Source: Fuerstiella sp. (GTDB lineage Bacteria > Planctomycetota > Planctomycetia > Planctomycetales > Planctomycetaceae). From it: a stretch of DNA of 64,000 nucleotides. The stretch's first letter is position 1. Each line of letters starts with the position of its first letter. Under the pieces are notes generated by a model, which saw only the letters and a program-made list of their open reading frames with translations, did not search any database and was not told the origin of the DNA. The DNA is taken from contig JALHMY010000037.1 in NCBI GenBank assembly GCA_022843805.1, positions 1-64,000 on the forward strand, given 5' to 3'. This document shows, piece by piece, positions 16,735-25,505 of this stretch. The translations under genes were made by a program, and so were the position numbers.

Positions 16735-17850
16735 CCACGGCCACCATCGCGACTTTTTGCGAGTTTGCCGCTGCATGTCATCCGGCCCGGCCGTTGGGGA
16801 GAAGCGATTTCCCGGGGTCGGTTCGTCCCATTCCGGAGTTGCAAGATCGTCCGGGAATTCCGATGTTTCTCCCGGATGATCCAAATTCAAATAGTTCGGC
16901 CCCGAAGTCTGAGTCACACGGCCATTGCCCATGCCTGATCCGTCTGGTCGGTCAGGGGAACGCTGCATTGGTTCAGAACTGCTTCCAGGTGTCTGAACTG
17001 CATATGCTGCCTGTCGACGCAGTACTTCGCCAACGTCGACCACCTGGACATTTTGTCTCACCGGAATGGCCCACAAATCGCCGGGCAACTGACAATTGGT
17101 TTCGATTTTGTCGAATCGAAGGCCGAGCTCGGTGTCCATTTCAGGAAATTCCAGTCGCACGGTCTGAGGGAGCAAGTGCCCCTGAAACGATTTATGATCT
17201 TTGAGTGTTGCTCGAACGAGAGGCTTGCGTTCGTGGTCATAGATGACATGTTCGCGAATCAATCCGCTGATCGTGTCGACCTTGATGACCCGGCGAAGTG
17301 AATTTCCCCGATAGTCGTCCGTGACCGACGTCAGCCACAGCTCCGGAGCACCCGCTGGCCCTGTGGACAACTCGAATTTTTCCGGATCCAGGGGAACAAC
17401 ACCGAGAACTTCCATCAGCCAGTCCGGATCAATACGAGGAACTCCCTTCACAAATTCCTGCATCAATGGAGCGTCTTCGTGCTTCCATGTCAGCAAATTG
17501 CCGTCGCCTGGCTGAACATAGAACCAGCACCGTTCGGTGTTGGCACCGAGGTCAGCATGAGCGATCACGCTGGAGGCGGAAAGTCGAAAAAAATTGGGTG
17601 CCTGACAGGCAATGTTGCCGGAAAGGCGGTGAGGCATACCGCCGGGCAGACGCACGGAGACCGTTGTATCAATGGAACGCCACTGATGAAGTCCGCTGAT
17701 CTGCCGGTTCAGATGATCGGTGAGGTCGATGCAGGTCATCGACATGGGCAGCACCGGGTTCACGTGTCGTGTCTGCTGCATCTGCGGCAACAGGTTGCAG
17801 CCGGAGATCAGCATTAACGCAAGGGCGTGAGCAATGCATTTTCTGATCAT
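16732..17850 (-). CDS. Predicted lipoprotein, LolA/outer-membrane-sorting-like
   Basis: 372 residues from the ATG at 17850. The open frame continues upstream to 17991, but the start at 17850 gives a clean lipoprotein signal (MIRKCIAHALALMLISGC, lipobox ISG-C) with AGGGAC upstream, so I prefer it. After the signal, residues about 40-290 (bracketing RLPGGMPHRLSGNIACQ, FFRLSA, GDGNLLTWKHED) look like the beta-sheet-rich LolA/LppX-like fold of lipoprotein carriers; this is a weak similarity judgement. The C-terminal 90 residues are low complexity, with Pro, Asp and Arg. Its stop codon TAA is part of the repeat terminus at 16720-16734. Confidence 0.75.
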   Translation of the reverse strand: MIRKCIAHALALMLISGCNLLPQMQQTRHVNPVLPMSMTCIDLTDHLNRQISGLHQWRSIDTTVSVRLPGGMPHRLSGNIACQAPNFFRLSASSVIAHADLGANTERCWFYVQPGDGNLLTWKHEDAPLMQEFVKGVPRIDPDWLMEVLGVVPLDPEKFELSTGPAGAPELWLTSVTDDYRGNSLRRVIKVDTISGLIREHVIYDHERKPLVRATLKDHKSFQGHLLPQTVRLEFPEMDTELGLRFDKIETNCQLPGDLWAIPVRQNVQVVDVGEVLRRQAAYAVQTPGSSSEPMQRSPDRPDGSGMGNGRVTQTSGPNYLNLDHPGETSEFPDDLATPEWDEPTPGNRFSPTAGPDDMQRQTRKKSRWWPW

Positions 17851-17884
17851 CGGTTCGTCCCTGAACAACAGATTCGCAGGCAGG

Positions 17885-18373
17885 CTAGGCGGCCGTACTT
17901 TTTCCTGATTCAAACAACTGCTGCTGCAGACGCTGAATCTGATCTTCCGAAAGCTCCTCTTCCGGAACATCAAATGGTCCCTCTCCGCCACTGCCTGCCA
18001 GACGCATGGTCGGACGATCTTCTGTCTGAACGACTTCTTCCAGAATCAGTCGTCTTTTTCGCAGAAGCAACAGAGACAGAACATATCGATACTGCTGCTG
18101 AACGACGTTCGGAGAATCATTCAACTGAACGAAATAGTCGAACAGTGAGTCCGGATCGAGCTTCAGTCGATGGTTTTCTGCAGATGCCGGAATCATGCAC
18201 TGCCAGTGACCAATCGCGCCATCCGGCGGACCGTGCCACTCTTCCATCGAATAATCCTGACGAACCAGTTTGCCATCCTGTTCAAGAAGTACGGACCAGC
18301 ACGTTTCCCCGGGCTGGAATGCTCTTCCTGACTTAAAACAGGATCTCGAAACTGGGCGAATATTGAAATCCAT
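17885..18373 (-). CDS. Conserved hypothetical protein
   Basis: 162 residues from the ATG at 18373 (MDFNIRPVSRSCFKSGRAF), which has AGGGA just upstream; an ATG at 18445 would add 24 poorly supported residues. No known domain recognised. The N-terminal half has a Cys-Trp/Gly-rich segment (FQPGETCWSVLLEQDGKLVRQDY) and a Trp-containing IGHWQCMIP. The C-terminal half is helical and charged, with DEFFDYFVQL-like and LLLLRKRRLILEEVV stretches. It lies 34 bp upstream of the lipoprotein gene on the same strand and may be cotranscribed with it. It resembles short uncharacterised proteins common in planctomycetes, but that is from memory. Confidence 0.7.
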   Translation of the reverse strand: MDFNIRPVSRSCFKSGRAFQPGETCWSVLLEQDGKLVRQDYSMEEWHGPPDGAIGHWQCMIPASAENHRLKLDPDSLFDYFVQLNDSPNVVQQQYRYVLSLLLLRKRRLILEEVVQTEDRPTMRLAGSGGEGPFDVPEEELSEDQIQRLQQQLFESGKSTAA

Positions 18374-18498
18374 TTCCCTGATCGCCTCATGACCGGACAA
18401 AAATTCCGAACAAAACGCCGCGTTTGAATGCACGAGAGCGCGCATGGTGTTTCGGAACCTGTCGCATCGTAAGTGGTTTTGTAATTCCAGCCAATAGG

Positions 18499-18535
18499 AA
18501 AAAAAAAGCCGCAGAATCCCCGATCCTGCGGCTCT
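18499..18535 (-). terminator. Rho-independent terminator (minus strand)
   Basis: An 8-bp stem AGCCGCAG/CTGCGGCT (18507-18514 and 18526-18533) is followed on the minus strand by a run of nine T (18499-18507). It would end transcription of the glycine-rich gene at 18649-18975. The dispersed element at 18551-18651 therefore sits between that gene's stop and its terminator. Confidence 0.8.
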
Positions 18536-18550
18536 CCAAATCTCAGGATA

Positions 18551-18651
18551 AAGAGTTTGGGTTGGAGGTAGTGGATCTTGCTAAAGATCCCCTGGCTGCA
18601 GGACCTTTAGCAAGGTCCACTACCGGAAATTCATAGCCTGACAAAGCACTA
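18551..18651. repeat. REP/BIME-like paired hairpin element, copy 2 (inverted)
   Basis: Reverse-complement copy of the element at 120-240. GTAG foot is at 18568-18571, hairpin GGATCTT-gct-AAAGATCC at 18573-18590, hairpin GGACCTTTagcAAGGTCC at 18601-18618, and CTAC at 18620-18623. The right end TGACAAAGCACTAG is intact, but the left end has decayed and lacks the AGTGCT terminus. The right end supplies the TAG stop codon (18649-18651) of the adjacent minus-strand gene, as in copy 1. Confidence 0.8.
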
Positions 18652-18975
18652 GTAGCAATGACCGCCGCCCCATCCGCCATGTCGATGACCATATCCGTAG
18701 GATGGATAGACAGGGGCGTATCCGTAATTTCTTACAGGATAACCATAGCCACGCGGCATTCCGCCAATCCATGGGCCATTGCCCCATCGGCCGTAACCGC
18801 CATGGCCATATCCACGGTTATATCCGACATTGAACCCGCTTCCGTAGCCGTAGCCTGAACCAACCGAAATGGACAGACTGGTTCCGCGACGCGGGCCATG
18901 AAAGGCCATTGCATCGGAACTTGTTACAGCCAGCAATGCACCCGCAGCAAACAACAGCAGAAGAACTCTTTTCAT
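18649..18975 (-). CDS. Small secreted Gly/Tyr-rich protein
   Basis: 108 residues with a clear signal peptide (MKRVLLLLFAAGALLAVTSSDAMA, cleavage likely after AMA). The mature protein is dominated by Gly, Tyr, His and Arg in GYG, GGY and RGYG runs. Such proteins are common in planctomycetes and are thought to be surface or matrix components, but no function is established. AAACTCCTCAAAATGAG on the plus strand shows a GAGGAG ribosome site upstream of the ATG. The stop TAG is contributed by the repeat at 18551-18651, and a terminator lies at 18499-18535. Low-complexity composition makes homology searches weak. Confidence 0.8.
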   Translation of the reverse strand: MKRVLLLLFAAGALLAVTSSDAMAFHGPRRGTSLSISVGSGYGYGSGFNVGYNRGYGHGGYGRWGNGPWIGGMPRGYGYPVRNYGYAPVYPSYGYGHRHGGWGGGHCY

Positions 18976-19598
18976 CTCTGAAACTCCTCAAAATGAGTTT
19001 GAAAAATAGTCACAGGCAGCCATGAACGGATTGTTCACTCAGGGGAAACTGTCCGTGACGATTTGCTCTGCACACGGCTTCGGTGAGCTCTGCCATACTG
19101 CATCCCGCAGAATGACATTCTGTTCACTGAAGCAATCCTGATGGAAAACCCGGTCGTCCCGCCGCGTAAGGCGATCGCAGGACGGTGTCCCCGCTCAAAG
19201 ACTAGCCGCCCCTGCTCCGTGGAAGGCCAAAACGCTTTTGCTGCAGTACGACCGGGCTGTTTCTCCATCTTGTCTCTGTCCATCCCTGACTTGTCGTTCC
19301 CTGACGCAATCAGGAAAAAGCCAATGCCATGCCAGAACTTGAGCAATTCTTTTCTGAATTCATAAGTTGAATGGGCAGAGCAGTTTATGGAGAGTCGAGT
19401 TATGCGGCGGCAGGATTCGCCGAATTTCAGACTGTCTTCATGGTGACTGTGTGTGGTGTCGAAATGAGTACATATTCTGAGGTCGGTTCGTTGCTTTTCT
19501 GACGAGCCCTTCATTTGTCGTTTAACCCGGATTGGTATATTTCAGTGGTTGCTGCAGAACGGAACTTTGGGCTTTTTTTTGGAACAGTGCGAAAAACG
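18976..19598. other. Intergenic stretch without a convincing gene
   Basis: It separates the divergent glycine-rich gene and surE, so should hold both promoters. A 159-codon open frame on the minus strand (19514 to 19035) shows no recognisable motif or ribosome site. A run of eight T ends just upstream of surE (about 19573-19580). The surE frame itself is open back to 19515, but the conserved protein begins at 19599. Confidence 0.5.
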
Positions 19599-20387
19599 AT
19601 GAAATTCCTGATCACCAATGACGACGGGTACGATGCTCCGGGGCTGGCCGCTTTGTACCTGGCTCTGAAACCACTGGGTGAAGTTGTTGTTGTGGCTCCC
19701 AGCACGTGCCACAGTTCGAGGGGGCATGCGGTCGACACGAAATCTCATATTCGGCTTGAACGAAAAGTTGTCGATCCATTTGGGCCGATCCATATCGTCC
19801 ACTCATCGCCAGCGGACTGTGTCCGGGTAGGACTGAGACATCTCCTCGATACGCCGCCCGACTTTGTTGTTGCCGGCATCAATCCCGGAGCCAATCTGGG
19901 AGTGGATTTGTTCTATTCGGGAACGGCCGCTGCGGCGCGTGAAGCGGCTCTGCTGCATGTTCCGGCGTTCGCACTTTCCCGATATCTGCATCCCGATTTC
20001 CCGGTGGACTGGAACATTTTGAGTCAGCATGCGGGGCGAGTGGTGAAGACGCTTTCGGCAAAGCAATATGCGCTGCCGACCGGACATTTCTGGAATATCA
20101 ATTTCCCTGCTGTTCGAAATGAACAATATCCCGAAGAAATTCGATTTGTGCCGCATGGAACTGATCCTCACGCGGTCGCATTCAAAGTCGTCGAATCCGA
20201 TGAAAACTCGCAGTTGCTCGCCTATTCAGCTGTCTACCGGGATCGGGGACGATCAGACGTATGTGACGTACGTCATCTGTTTGAAGACCGACTGACTGCG
20301 ACGGCTGTGGGGCCACAGCTGACTGCTCAGCAGTATTTCCCCGTTAACTGTCAGGTTTCACTGGATGGCGCAGTCTTCCCGAATTGA
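19599..20387 (+). CDS. surE: 5'/3'-nucleotidase SurE
   Basis: 262 residues starting at MKFLITNDDGYDAPG. The frame is open 28 codons further upstream, but SurE proteins begin at this point. The metal ligands are visible: N7-D8-D9 in NDDG, Ser in CHSSRGHAV, and Asn in GINPGANLG. Other family blocks are SSPADCVRVGL and YSGTAAAAREAAL. The enzyme removes phosphate from nucleoside monophosphates, a stationary-phase survival function in E. coli. It is followed 90 bp later by prs on the same strand, which makes a loose nucleotide-metabolism pair. Confidence 0.94.
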   Translation: MKFLITNDDGYDAPGLAALYLALKPLGEVVVVAPSTCHSSRGHAVDTKSHIRLERKVVDPFGPIHIVHSSPADCVRVGLRHLLDTPPDFVVAGINPGANLGVDLFYSGTAAAAREAALLHVPAFALSRYLHPDFPVDWNILSQHAGRVVKTLSAKQYALPTGHFWNINFPAVRNEQYPEEIRFVPHGTDPHAVAFKVVESDENSQLLAYSAVYRDRGRSDVCDVRHLFEDRLTATAVGPQLTAQQYFPVNCQVSLDGAVFPN

Positions 20388-20477
20388 CTCCGGGCGGAAC
20401 AGATGTCAGGATGCTGTTCTGGCTGGTGCCACGAGAGGAATTTTAGCTCCTGGATCATTCATCCTGCACTGTGAAAC

Positions 20478-21425
20478 ATGTACGAACACCTGACTATCCT
20501 GAGCGGTCGAGCAAACCCGGACCTTGCGAGAGAGATTGCGGGGTACCTGGGAATTTCACTTGGCCATGTGGACGTTGGGAATTTTCCCGACGGTGAAATC
20601 AGTGTGAAGCTGAATCAGAACATTCGCGGGTGCGACGTGTTTCTGATTCAGCCCACGTGCCCGCCGGTGAATGAAAACCTGTTTGAGCTGCTGATTATGA
20701 TTGATGCCTGTCGGCGTGCCAGTGCGGCAAGGATCACGGCGGTGATCCCGTATTTTGGCTATGCTCGACAGGATCGGAAGGATTCCGGGCGAGTTCCCAT
20801 CACTTCGAAGCTGATTGCAAATCTGATTGTGCAGGCGGGCGCACATCGGGTACTCACCATGGACCTGCATGCTGCTCAGATACAGGGGTTCTTCGATGTT
20901 CCGGTAGATCATTTGTATGCAGCACCTATCCTGGACAAGCATTTTCGATCGCTGAATATTCCCCGAGAGGAACTGGTGATCGTGAGTCCGGATGAGGGCA
21001 GCATCAAGCGGTCACTTCAGCATCTGGATCATCTGGGTGGATCACTCGCGATTGTTGACAAGCGTCGCGCGAATGCGCTGGAGACTCGCCAGGCAAATCT
21101 GATCGGCGGTCCGATCACCGGCAAGACCGCGCTGATCTTTGATGACATGATCACCACGGCGGGATCGATTTGCGGAGCTGTTGAGGTGGTGCGGGCTCAC
21201 GGAGCCAGGCGGATCTATCTGGGAGCAACTCATCCCGTACTTTGCGGGCCTGCCATCCAGCGACTGCAGAATGCAGGCGTGGACGGCATCGTGGTAACCA
21301 ACAGCTGCCCGCTGAGCCCGGCTCAGAGACTTTCCAACATTACTGTTGTGAGCGTGGCCGAGCTTCTGGGGGAAGCGATTCGGCGAGTACACCGCAATGA
21401 GTCGGTGAGCTACCTGTTTGACTGA
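20478..21425 (+). CDS. prs: Ribose-phosphate pyrophosphokinase
   Basis: 315-residue PRPP synthetase, transferring pyrophosphate from ATP to ribose 5-phosphate. Visible: FPDGEISVKLNQNIRGCDVFLIQPT, PYFGYARQDRKD (ATP-binding flexible loop region), LTMDLHAAQIQGFFD, and the PRPP-binding loop IFDDMITTAGSI. Length and spacing are normal for class I PRS. It starts at ATG 20478 after surE. The 3' end is followed within 16 bp by a GTAG-footed hairpin at 21441. Confidence 0.96.
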   Translation: MYEHLTILSGRANPDLAREIAGYLGISLGHVDVGNFPDGEISVKLNQNIRGCDVFLIQPTCPPVNENLFELLIMIDACRRASAARITAVIPYFGYARQDRKDSGRVPITSKLIANLIVQAGAHRVLTMDLHAAQIQGFFDVPVDHLYAAPILDKHFRSLNIPREELVIVSPDEGSIKRSLQHLDHLGGSLAIVDKRRANALETRQANLIGGPITGKTALIFDDMITTAGSICGAVEVVRAHGARRIYLGATHPVLCGPAIQRLQNAGVDGIVVTNSCPLSPAQRLSNITVVSVAELLGEAIRRVHRNESVSYLFD

Positions 21426-21440
21426 GAGCGACAGGAACTG

Positions 21441-21708
21441 CGAGTCTCGGAGAGACTCGCCTACGTGGTTGCGAGGAAATTTCTGGCGACGTCACGAATT
21501 CGTGGGGGCGTCTTTTGAATTAGAAATTCGTTTGGCTGCCGCTGCGTGTCTGGTGACAAACAATGATCGAATAGCATTCGTGTCGATGAGTCCCACGTAG
21601 GCGAGTCTCTCCGAGACTCGCGATTCCCCGACCGCGCCCCGCACATCAAATGTGTGTTCCCCCGTCTCGGAGAGACGGGGGATCCGAGTCTCGGAGAGAC
21701 TCGGCTAC
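21441..21708. repeat. Cluster of GTAG-footed GAGTCTC hairpins
   Basis: Three copies of a hairpin of the form GCGAGTCTCtccGAGACTCGC, each with GTAG or its complement at the foot: 21441-21464 (CTAC at 21461-21464), 21597-21621 (GTAG at 21597-21600) and 21684-21708 (CTAC at 21705-21708). A related stem without a foot, CCCGTCTCGGAGAGACGGG, is at 21661-21679. The first two face each other and bracket the decayed pilin fragment. This is a REP-like family distinct from the GGACCTT family at 149-204. Confidence 0.8.
21466..21590 (-). pseudogene. Decayed 3' fragment of a Flp-like pilin paralogue
   Basis: DNA at about 21466-21590 aligns with about 21710-21835, the 3' end and flank of the intact pilin gene. 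Shared blocks include GAATTAGAAATTC, a CCGCTGC block, GGTGACA versus GGTCGCAGA, and AATGATCGAAT. Both copies begin directly after a CTACGTG repeat foot. Only the C-terminal part is left and it has no start. It looks like a tandem duplication of repeat plus gene end, or the relic of a second pilin gene. Confidence 0.55.
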
Positions 21709-21768
21709 GTGTGTGCCAGAAAATTTGTTGCGGGGTCCCGAGTTCGCGGGGGTGAGGCGTTCCTGGAA

Positions 21769-22092
21769 TTAGAAATTCTTTTCGCCGCCGCTGCTGGCCG
21801 GGTCGCAGACGATGATCGAATTACAGTCGCAGATATCCGGATTGTCGTTATACCGGGCACCTGCTGTTGCGCCCTTGATACCGCCATGCTTTTTGAAGGA
21901 TGTGATTCCGCTGGTCTGATAGCTTTGATCCAGGTTGCCGATGGCATCGCCAAGGTCGCTCAGTTCGGCCACGACGGCACACTGCAGTTCCACAAGTCCG
22001 ACAATCATACCTATGACCAGGATTGTGGCGATCAGTACCAGTTCGGCGGAAAGGATAATTCCGACTTCGTCTTTCCACAGTGCCTTCAACAT
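21769..22092 (-). CDS. Flp-like/type IV pilin-like small protein
   Basis: 107 residues. A short charged leader (MLKALWKDEVG) precedes a hydrophobic helix (IILSAELVLIATILVIGMIVGLVELQ), then ELSDLGDAIGNLDQSYQTSG and a C-terminal Cys-containing tail (DICDCNSIIVCDPAS). This is the layout of the small Flp/TadE-like pilin proteins that are abundant in planctomycetes; assembly by a Tad-like system is inference. AAGGCAAAC upstream of the ATG is a weak ribosome site. A broken paralogue and three REP-like hairpins lie just downstream. The four C-terminal Cys could form disulfides outside the cell. Confidence 0.75.
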   Translation of the reverse strand: MLKALWKDEVGIILSAELVLIATILVIGMIVGLVELQCAVVAELSDLGDAIGNLDQSYQTSGITSFKKHGGIKGATAGARYNDNPDICDCNSIIVCDPASSGGEKNF

Positions 22093-22543
22093 CTTCGTTT
22101 GCCTTTCAAATCGTTTTCAGAAGGTTGGGCCGCAACAATTTTCCATTCGGATTTGAAATCCGTGAATGGTCTGACTGAAGCTCGCCGTCAGTTCCGGCAG
22201 AGGACACATCGCGGTGTCAGTCAATGAAGTTGGGCTGCCGGAACTGCTCACATTCAGAAGCACGGCAGATACCAATCGAAGCGGCGACGGGCTGTGGTGA
22301 GAAGGCAACAACCTTCGAATGGCGAGGTGGACAACGATCAGAGCGGCCATCCCAGCTCAAAAATGTGGCTTCGGAATTCCTGATGCTGTTACTGAAAAGC
22401 AACGTTCTGCGTCGGGGTTCGCAACATCTGACTTTGCGCTTTGTACAGGGAGCTGTGACCGGGGAACGAGTCTGGTGATGCAAGAACGCAACATTGGCGG
22501 CGCGTTCCGGAGCCAGGAGTTATTTGAACATGGTAAGGTCCCG
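22093..22543. other. Intergenic, no supported gene
   Basis: Upstream region of the pilin gene and downstream of the cytochrome gene, both on the minus strand. Open frames on both strands (84 and 88 codons around 22217-22483) lack family motifs and ribosome sites. A 17-base sequence at 22524-22540 (TTGAACATGGTAAGGTC) recurs at 26571-26587, in both cases within 15 bp of a stop codon. Confidence 0.5.
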
Positions 22544-24544
22544 TCAGCGGCTCTGCGGAACGGGTGAGAGCATGTTTAACAGTTGCTGATGGCGATCCGC
22601 CTGAGACTGATTTCCGATCGTTTGATACATTCTGATCAGCGTTGCGTGCAGGTCAGGACGGAATGGCTGGATGCGGGCCGCATGCTCTATCGACTCAATT
22701 CCAGGTTTTTGCAACCCAAGTTGAAAGCGGGCGATTCCCAGCAACATCCAGTCTTCGGAATTTCGTCGCAGCTGAACGAGTTCTTCCAGAGGGGCGACAG
22801 CTCGAGCAGAATCGCGGGCGTCGAGGTAGCAGTTGGCGGCAATCAGCAATGCATTGATTCTTTCGCCAACAGTAATTCGGGAGCTCTTTAACGCCTTTGA
22901 GGAATACTCCAGTGCCACAGACGTTTGATTGTCTTCAAACGCTAAGCGAGACAGAGCAGCGTAAACATCGCCGTCGGCACTCTCACTGTTGAGCACACTG
23001 TTCAGCAGCTGGCGTGCTTCCTGGCGATAGCTTTTCGCGGAACCGGGATCCGATCGTCGGCCGCTCAGCTCCAGATAGGCGAGTCCCAGGCATCTCGCCT
23101 GCTCCGCCTCGGAGAGGTTTGATAATTCTCCAAACGGCACAAGTTTTCCTCGGGCAGCGATGCCGGATTTGACGGAATTATCGCCGCGATGGATTCCAAT
23201 GCGATGGTGGGTAAATGCAATATGAGGAATGTCTGTTGAAACCTGTGGCATGTGACATTTCAGACAGTCGTTTGAAAACGGCTGTTTTTCCCGTTCCTCC
23301 AGGCTTATGCCGCAGTCAGCGTTAGAGTGACATTCAAGGCATTTGCTGCGATAGAAACCAGCCATTGCTTCGGGAGGCTGGCTCAGATGGGATTCATGGC
23401 AGGTGGCACATGACAAATCTGCGGATTGTTGCCAGCAGCGACTGGCGTGCATCTGTTCAACATGTCCCACAACCTTCATTTGCCCGTCGCTGTCTGCCAG
23501 ATGGTAATCGATGCGGATATTGGTCAGCGGCATTCCCGGACGAAAATCACTGACAGCACGTCCGGACCGCAGGACGGTAGCGTCGCCTCGCAGGTGGCAC
23601 TGTGCGCAGATCGCTTCCTGCATTTCTCTTGTGAGTCTTCCAGGATGGACGATCGTATCGTCGGCTTCCTCGACTGTTGCGACAGTCACGCCTGGCTTCG
23701 ATAAGGTTTCCGGCGGGCTGAAGGCGACAACAGACGCCCGATTTTTCCATTTTGTCACATGCTCCGAGCCTGGACCATGACAGCGTTCGCACCCGATTGC
23801 CGTTTCATGAATATCGAGACGGTTTAGAGCTCCATCGATCGGCGTGAACTGGCCCACATGGCAAATCAGGCAGCCCTGATCGGCCGCTCGTTCAAATCCC
23901 ATATGTCCGGGATGATCGTATCCGGGCGACATGCTCCACTGTCGGGTTGACGTGTACCATGTCACGGGAGATTCCATCAGAAAGCCGTCCTGTTCCACAA
24001 GATACGTTCGGCTGTGGCGTCCCGATCCCACGAGATATTTGAGCGGTAACTGAACACGCGGGCCGGAAGAATCATCCGGACTGTGGATCGGCGTGTTGGA
24101 GATATTAGCACTTGTTGAGGCAGCGTTCTTTGACAGGTCGGAGGCTGCTGATTCGGAATGCCAGAGCTGGTCTCCTTCACGGTAGACCGCGTACTGACGG
24201 CGCGACTTTGTATGGAAAAACGAATGATCGGCTGGTTCGGAATTCGGGTCGACGACACTCATGGCACGACTATGAGCTGTCTGAAGGTATGAATGATGCT
24301 GGTTTGTGTGGCAGGTTGCGCAAACTGTCGAGCCTACATAGGTGGAGGAGTTGTGGAACGGAGTCGCCGCGGCAACTGCCGCCGGTTTCTCGCTGACCTG
24401 TGCCGGGGTCGTCGGGGTTGGGGTCAGTTCGGCAGCGTTGTCAGGTTTGACGAACGGTGAGACAGACCGGAAGTGCAAAATTGTTCCGGCTGTGATGACG
24501 GCGACGGCGATCAGGAAAAGCACGGACTTAATTCTTGTGTGCAT
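22544..24544 (-). CDS. Seven-haem c-type cytochrome with TPR tail
   Basis: 666 residues, exported by an N-terminal membrane segment (SVLFLIAVAVITAGTILHF) followed by a Pro/Thr-rich linker. Seven CxxCH haem-binding motifs are visible: CATCH, CLICH, CERCH, CAQCH, CATCH, CLECH and CLKCH, spread over about residues 70-430. Histidines such as HHRIGIH may serve as distal ligands. The C-terminal 220 residues are helical repeats of TPR type (AYLELSGR, ALSRLAFEDNQTSVALEYSSKAL, LLGIARFQLGLQKPGIESIEHAARI). Such multihaem-TPR proteins are found in planctomycetes and related bacteria and probably move electrons in the periplasm. Partner and electron acceptor unknown. Confidence 0.88.
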   Translation of the reverse strand: MHTRIKSVLFLIAVAVITAGTILHFRSVSPFVKPDNAAELTPTPTTPAQVSEKPAAVAAATPFHNSSTYVGSTVCATCHTNQHHSYLQTAHSRAMSVVDPNSEPADHSFFHTKSRRQYAVYREGDQLWHSESAASDLSKNAASTSANISNTPIHSPDDSSGPRVQLPLKYLVGSGRHSRTYLVEQDGFLMESPVTWYTSTRQWSMSPGYDHPGHMGFERAADQGCLICHVGQFTPIDGALNRLDIHETAIGCERCHGPGSEHVTKWKNRASVVAFSPPETLSKPGVTVATVEEADDTIVHPGRLTREMQEAICAQCHLRGDATVLRSGRAVSDFRPGMPLTNIRIDYHLADSDGQMKVVGHVEQMHASRCWQQSADLSCATCHESHLSQPPEAMAGFYRSKCLECHSNADCGISLEEREKQPFSNDCLKCHMPQVSTDIPHIAFTHHRIGIHRGDNSVKSGIAARGKLVPFGELSNLSEAEQARCLGLAYLELSGRRSDPGSAKSYRQEARQLLNSVLNSESADGDVYAALSRLAFEDNQTSVALEYSSKALKSSRITVGERINALLIAANCYLDARDSARAVAPLEELVQLRRNSEDWMLLGIARFQLGLQKPGIESIEHAARIQPFRPDLHATLIRMYQTIGNQSQADRHQQLLNMLSPVPQSR

Positions 24545-25505
24545 TTTCGGTCACTATTTTCCTATTTTGCGGGTATTCAGGGAGTTTCTGATCCCGGGTA
24601 AACGACGATCTTACTGTAACAGAAAGTTTTTAGCGTGCTGATCTCGTGGTTTGTTCTGCGTTGAGGAAACTGGGGGAGTTCTGACTTCTTGCCGACCCGG
24701 AAATCCGGGCTATTCTGGACGCGGGGAGTAATGAGGTATCAGATACTGCAGTTCTCTTCCGGACAAGACAGTTAGCGGAGCAGCGCCAGCTGCCGGGCGA
24801 GTGTATTTAGAACAGCACGTACTCATCATACGGTTTGCGCCGTACGGCTATTTTGGCAGCAAGCCTGACTAAGTCTGGTATCGCAGTGCATCCCAGGAGA
24901 CGGGATTCACAGACGTTAGGTCGGTCATCAGAAAAGCCAGCCTGGGACACTTTTTTTAGCGCTGTTAAGTTATGTCTTTCTTCAGAAATGTCCGGCAGTA
25001 CCATTGTATTCCTGAAGTTCGGAATGCTTCAATTTCCGTTGTCTTCGGGCTTGATTGCGTTTGTGAATTTCTATTCGCCGCTCAGTGATTGAATTTGCGG
25101 GGTTAGAGGCGTTTGCTGTGCTCGTCTGAAGTGGATGACTCCGGGAAATTTATGAAGTAACCGGGGGGGATTCGGCGGCAGCGTTTCTGAACACATTCTC
25201 GGAAGTTGATCTGGGTGGCAGGCATCGGGGATGCCTGAAGATTAGGCAGTTCGATGCTTTTTCCTGCCGGCCCGTTTCAGGGAAATGCAGCAAAAACCGG
25301 CATTAATGTAAGAATGCACAGTTTCCGGAATATGAATTGCTGGGTGGTGGTCAAGTGTTGGCAGGGATCGGATGTGTCGGCGGATTTCGGGAAGTCTGGT
25401 TATCGTAGTCAGTGTTATCTTTGTGTTTTTTGAACAGGTTTCAGCTCAGTATTGCCTCTCATCGTCCGTGAGGCTGGTCCGTCTTTCGTTTCAGGAGGTT
25501 TTCTT
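24545..25505. other. Long intergenic region, no supported gene
   Basis: About 960 bp between divergent genes. It holds two short perfect stems, CCCGGA-aa-TCCGGG near 24697-24710 and AGGCATC-ggg-GATGCCT near 25221-25237, neither followed by a T run. An open frame at 24835-25092 is matched by one on the other strand and has no ribosome site or motif. Promoters for the cytochrome (minus) and DUF1559 gene (plus) must lie here. A long leader before the DUF1559 gene is possible. Confidence 0.5.
25494..25499 (+). promoter_or_regulatory. Ribosome binding site fixing the DUF1559 start
   Basis: AGGAGG lies 6 bp before the ATG at 25506. It decides for this start over the upstream in-frame start at 25452. 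Confidence 0.85.

Noticed and set aside
19035..19514. Possible 159-codon gene on the minus strand
   Set aside because: No motif, no ribosome site, and composition unlike neighbouring genes; it sits in a divergent promoter region.
22217..22483. Small proteins on both strands before the pilin gene
   Set aside because: Overlapping frames on opposite strands, with no family features or ribosome sites.
24835..25092. 85-codon plus-strand frame in the 24.5-25.5 kb gap
   Set aside because: An opposing frame covers the same bases and no ribosome site or conserved motif is visible.
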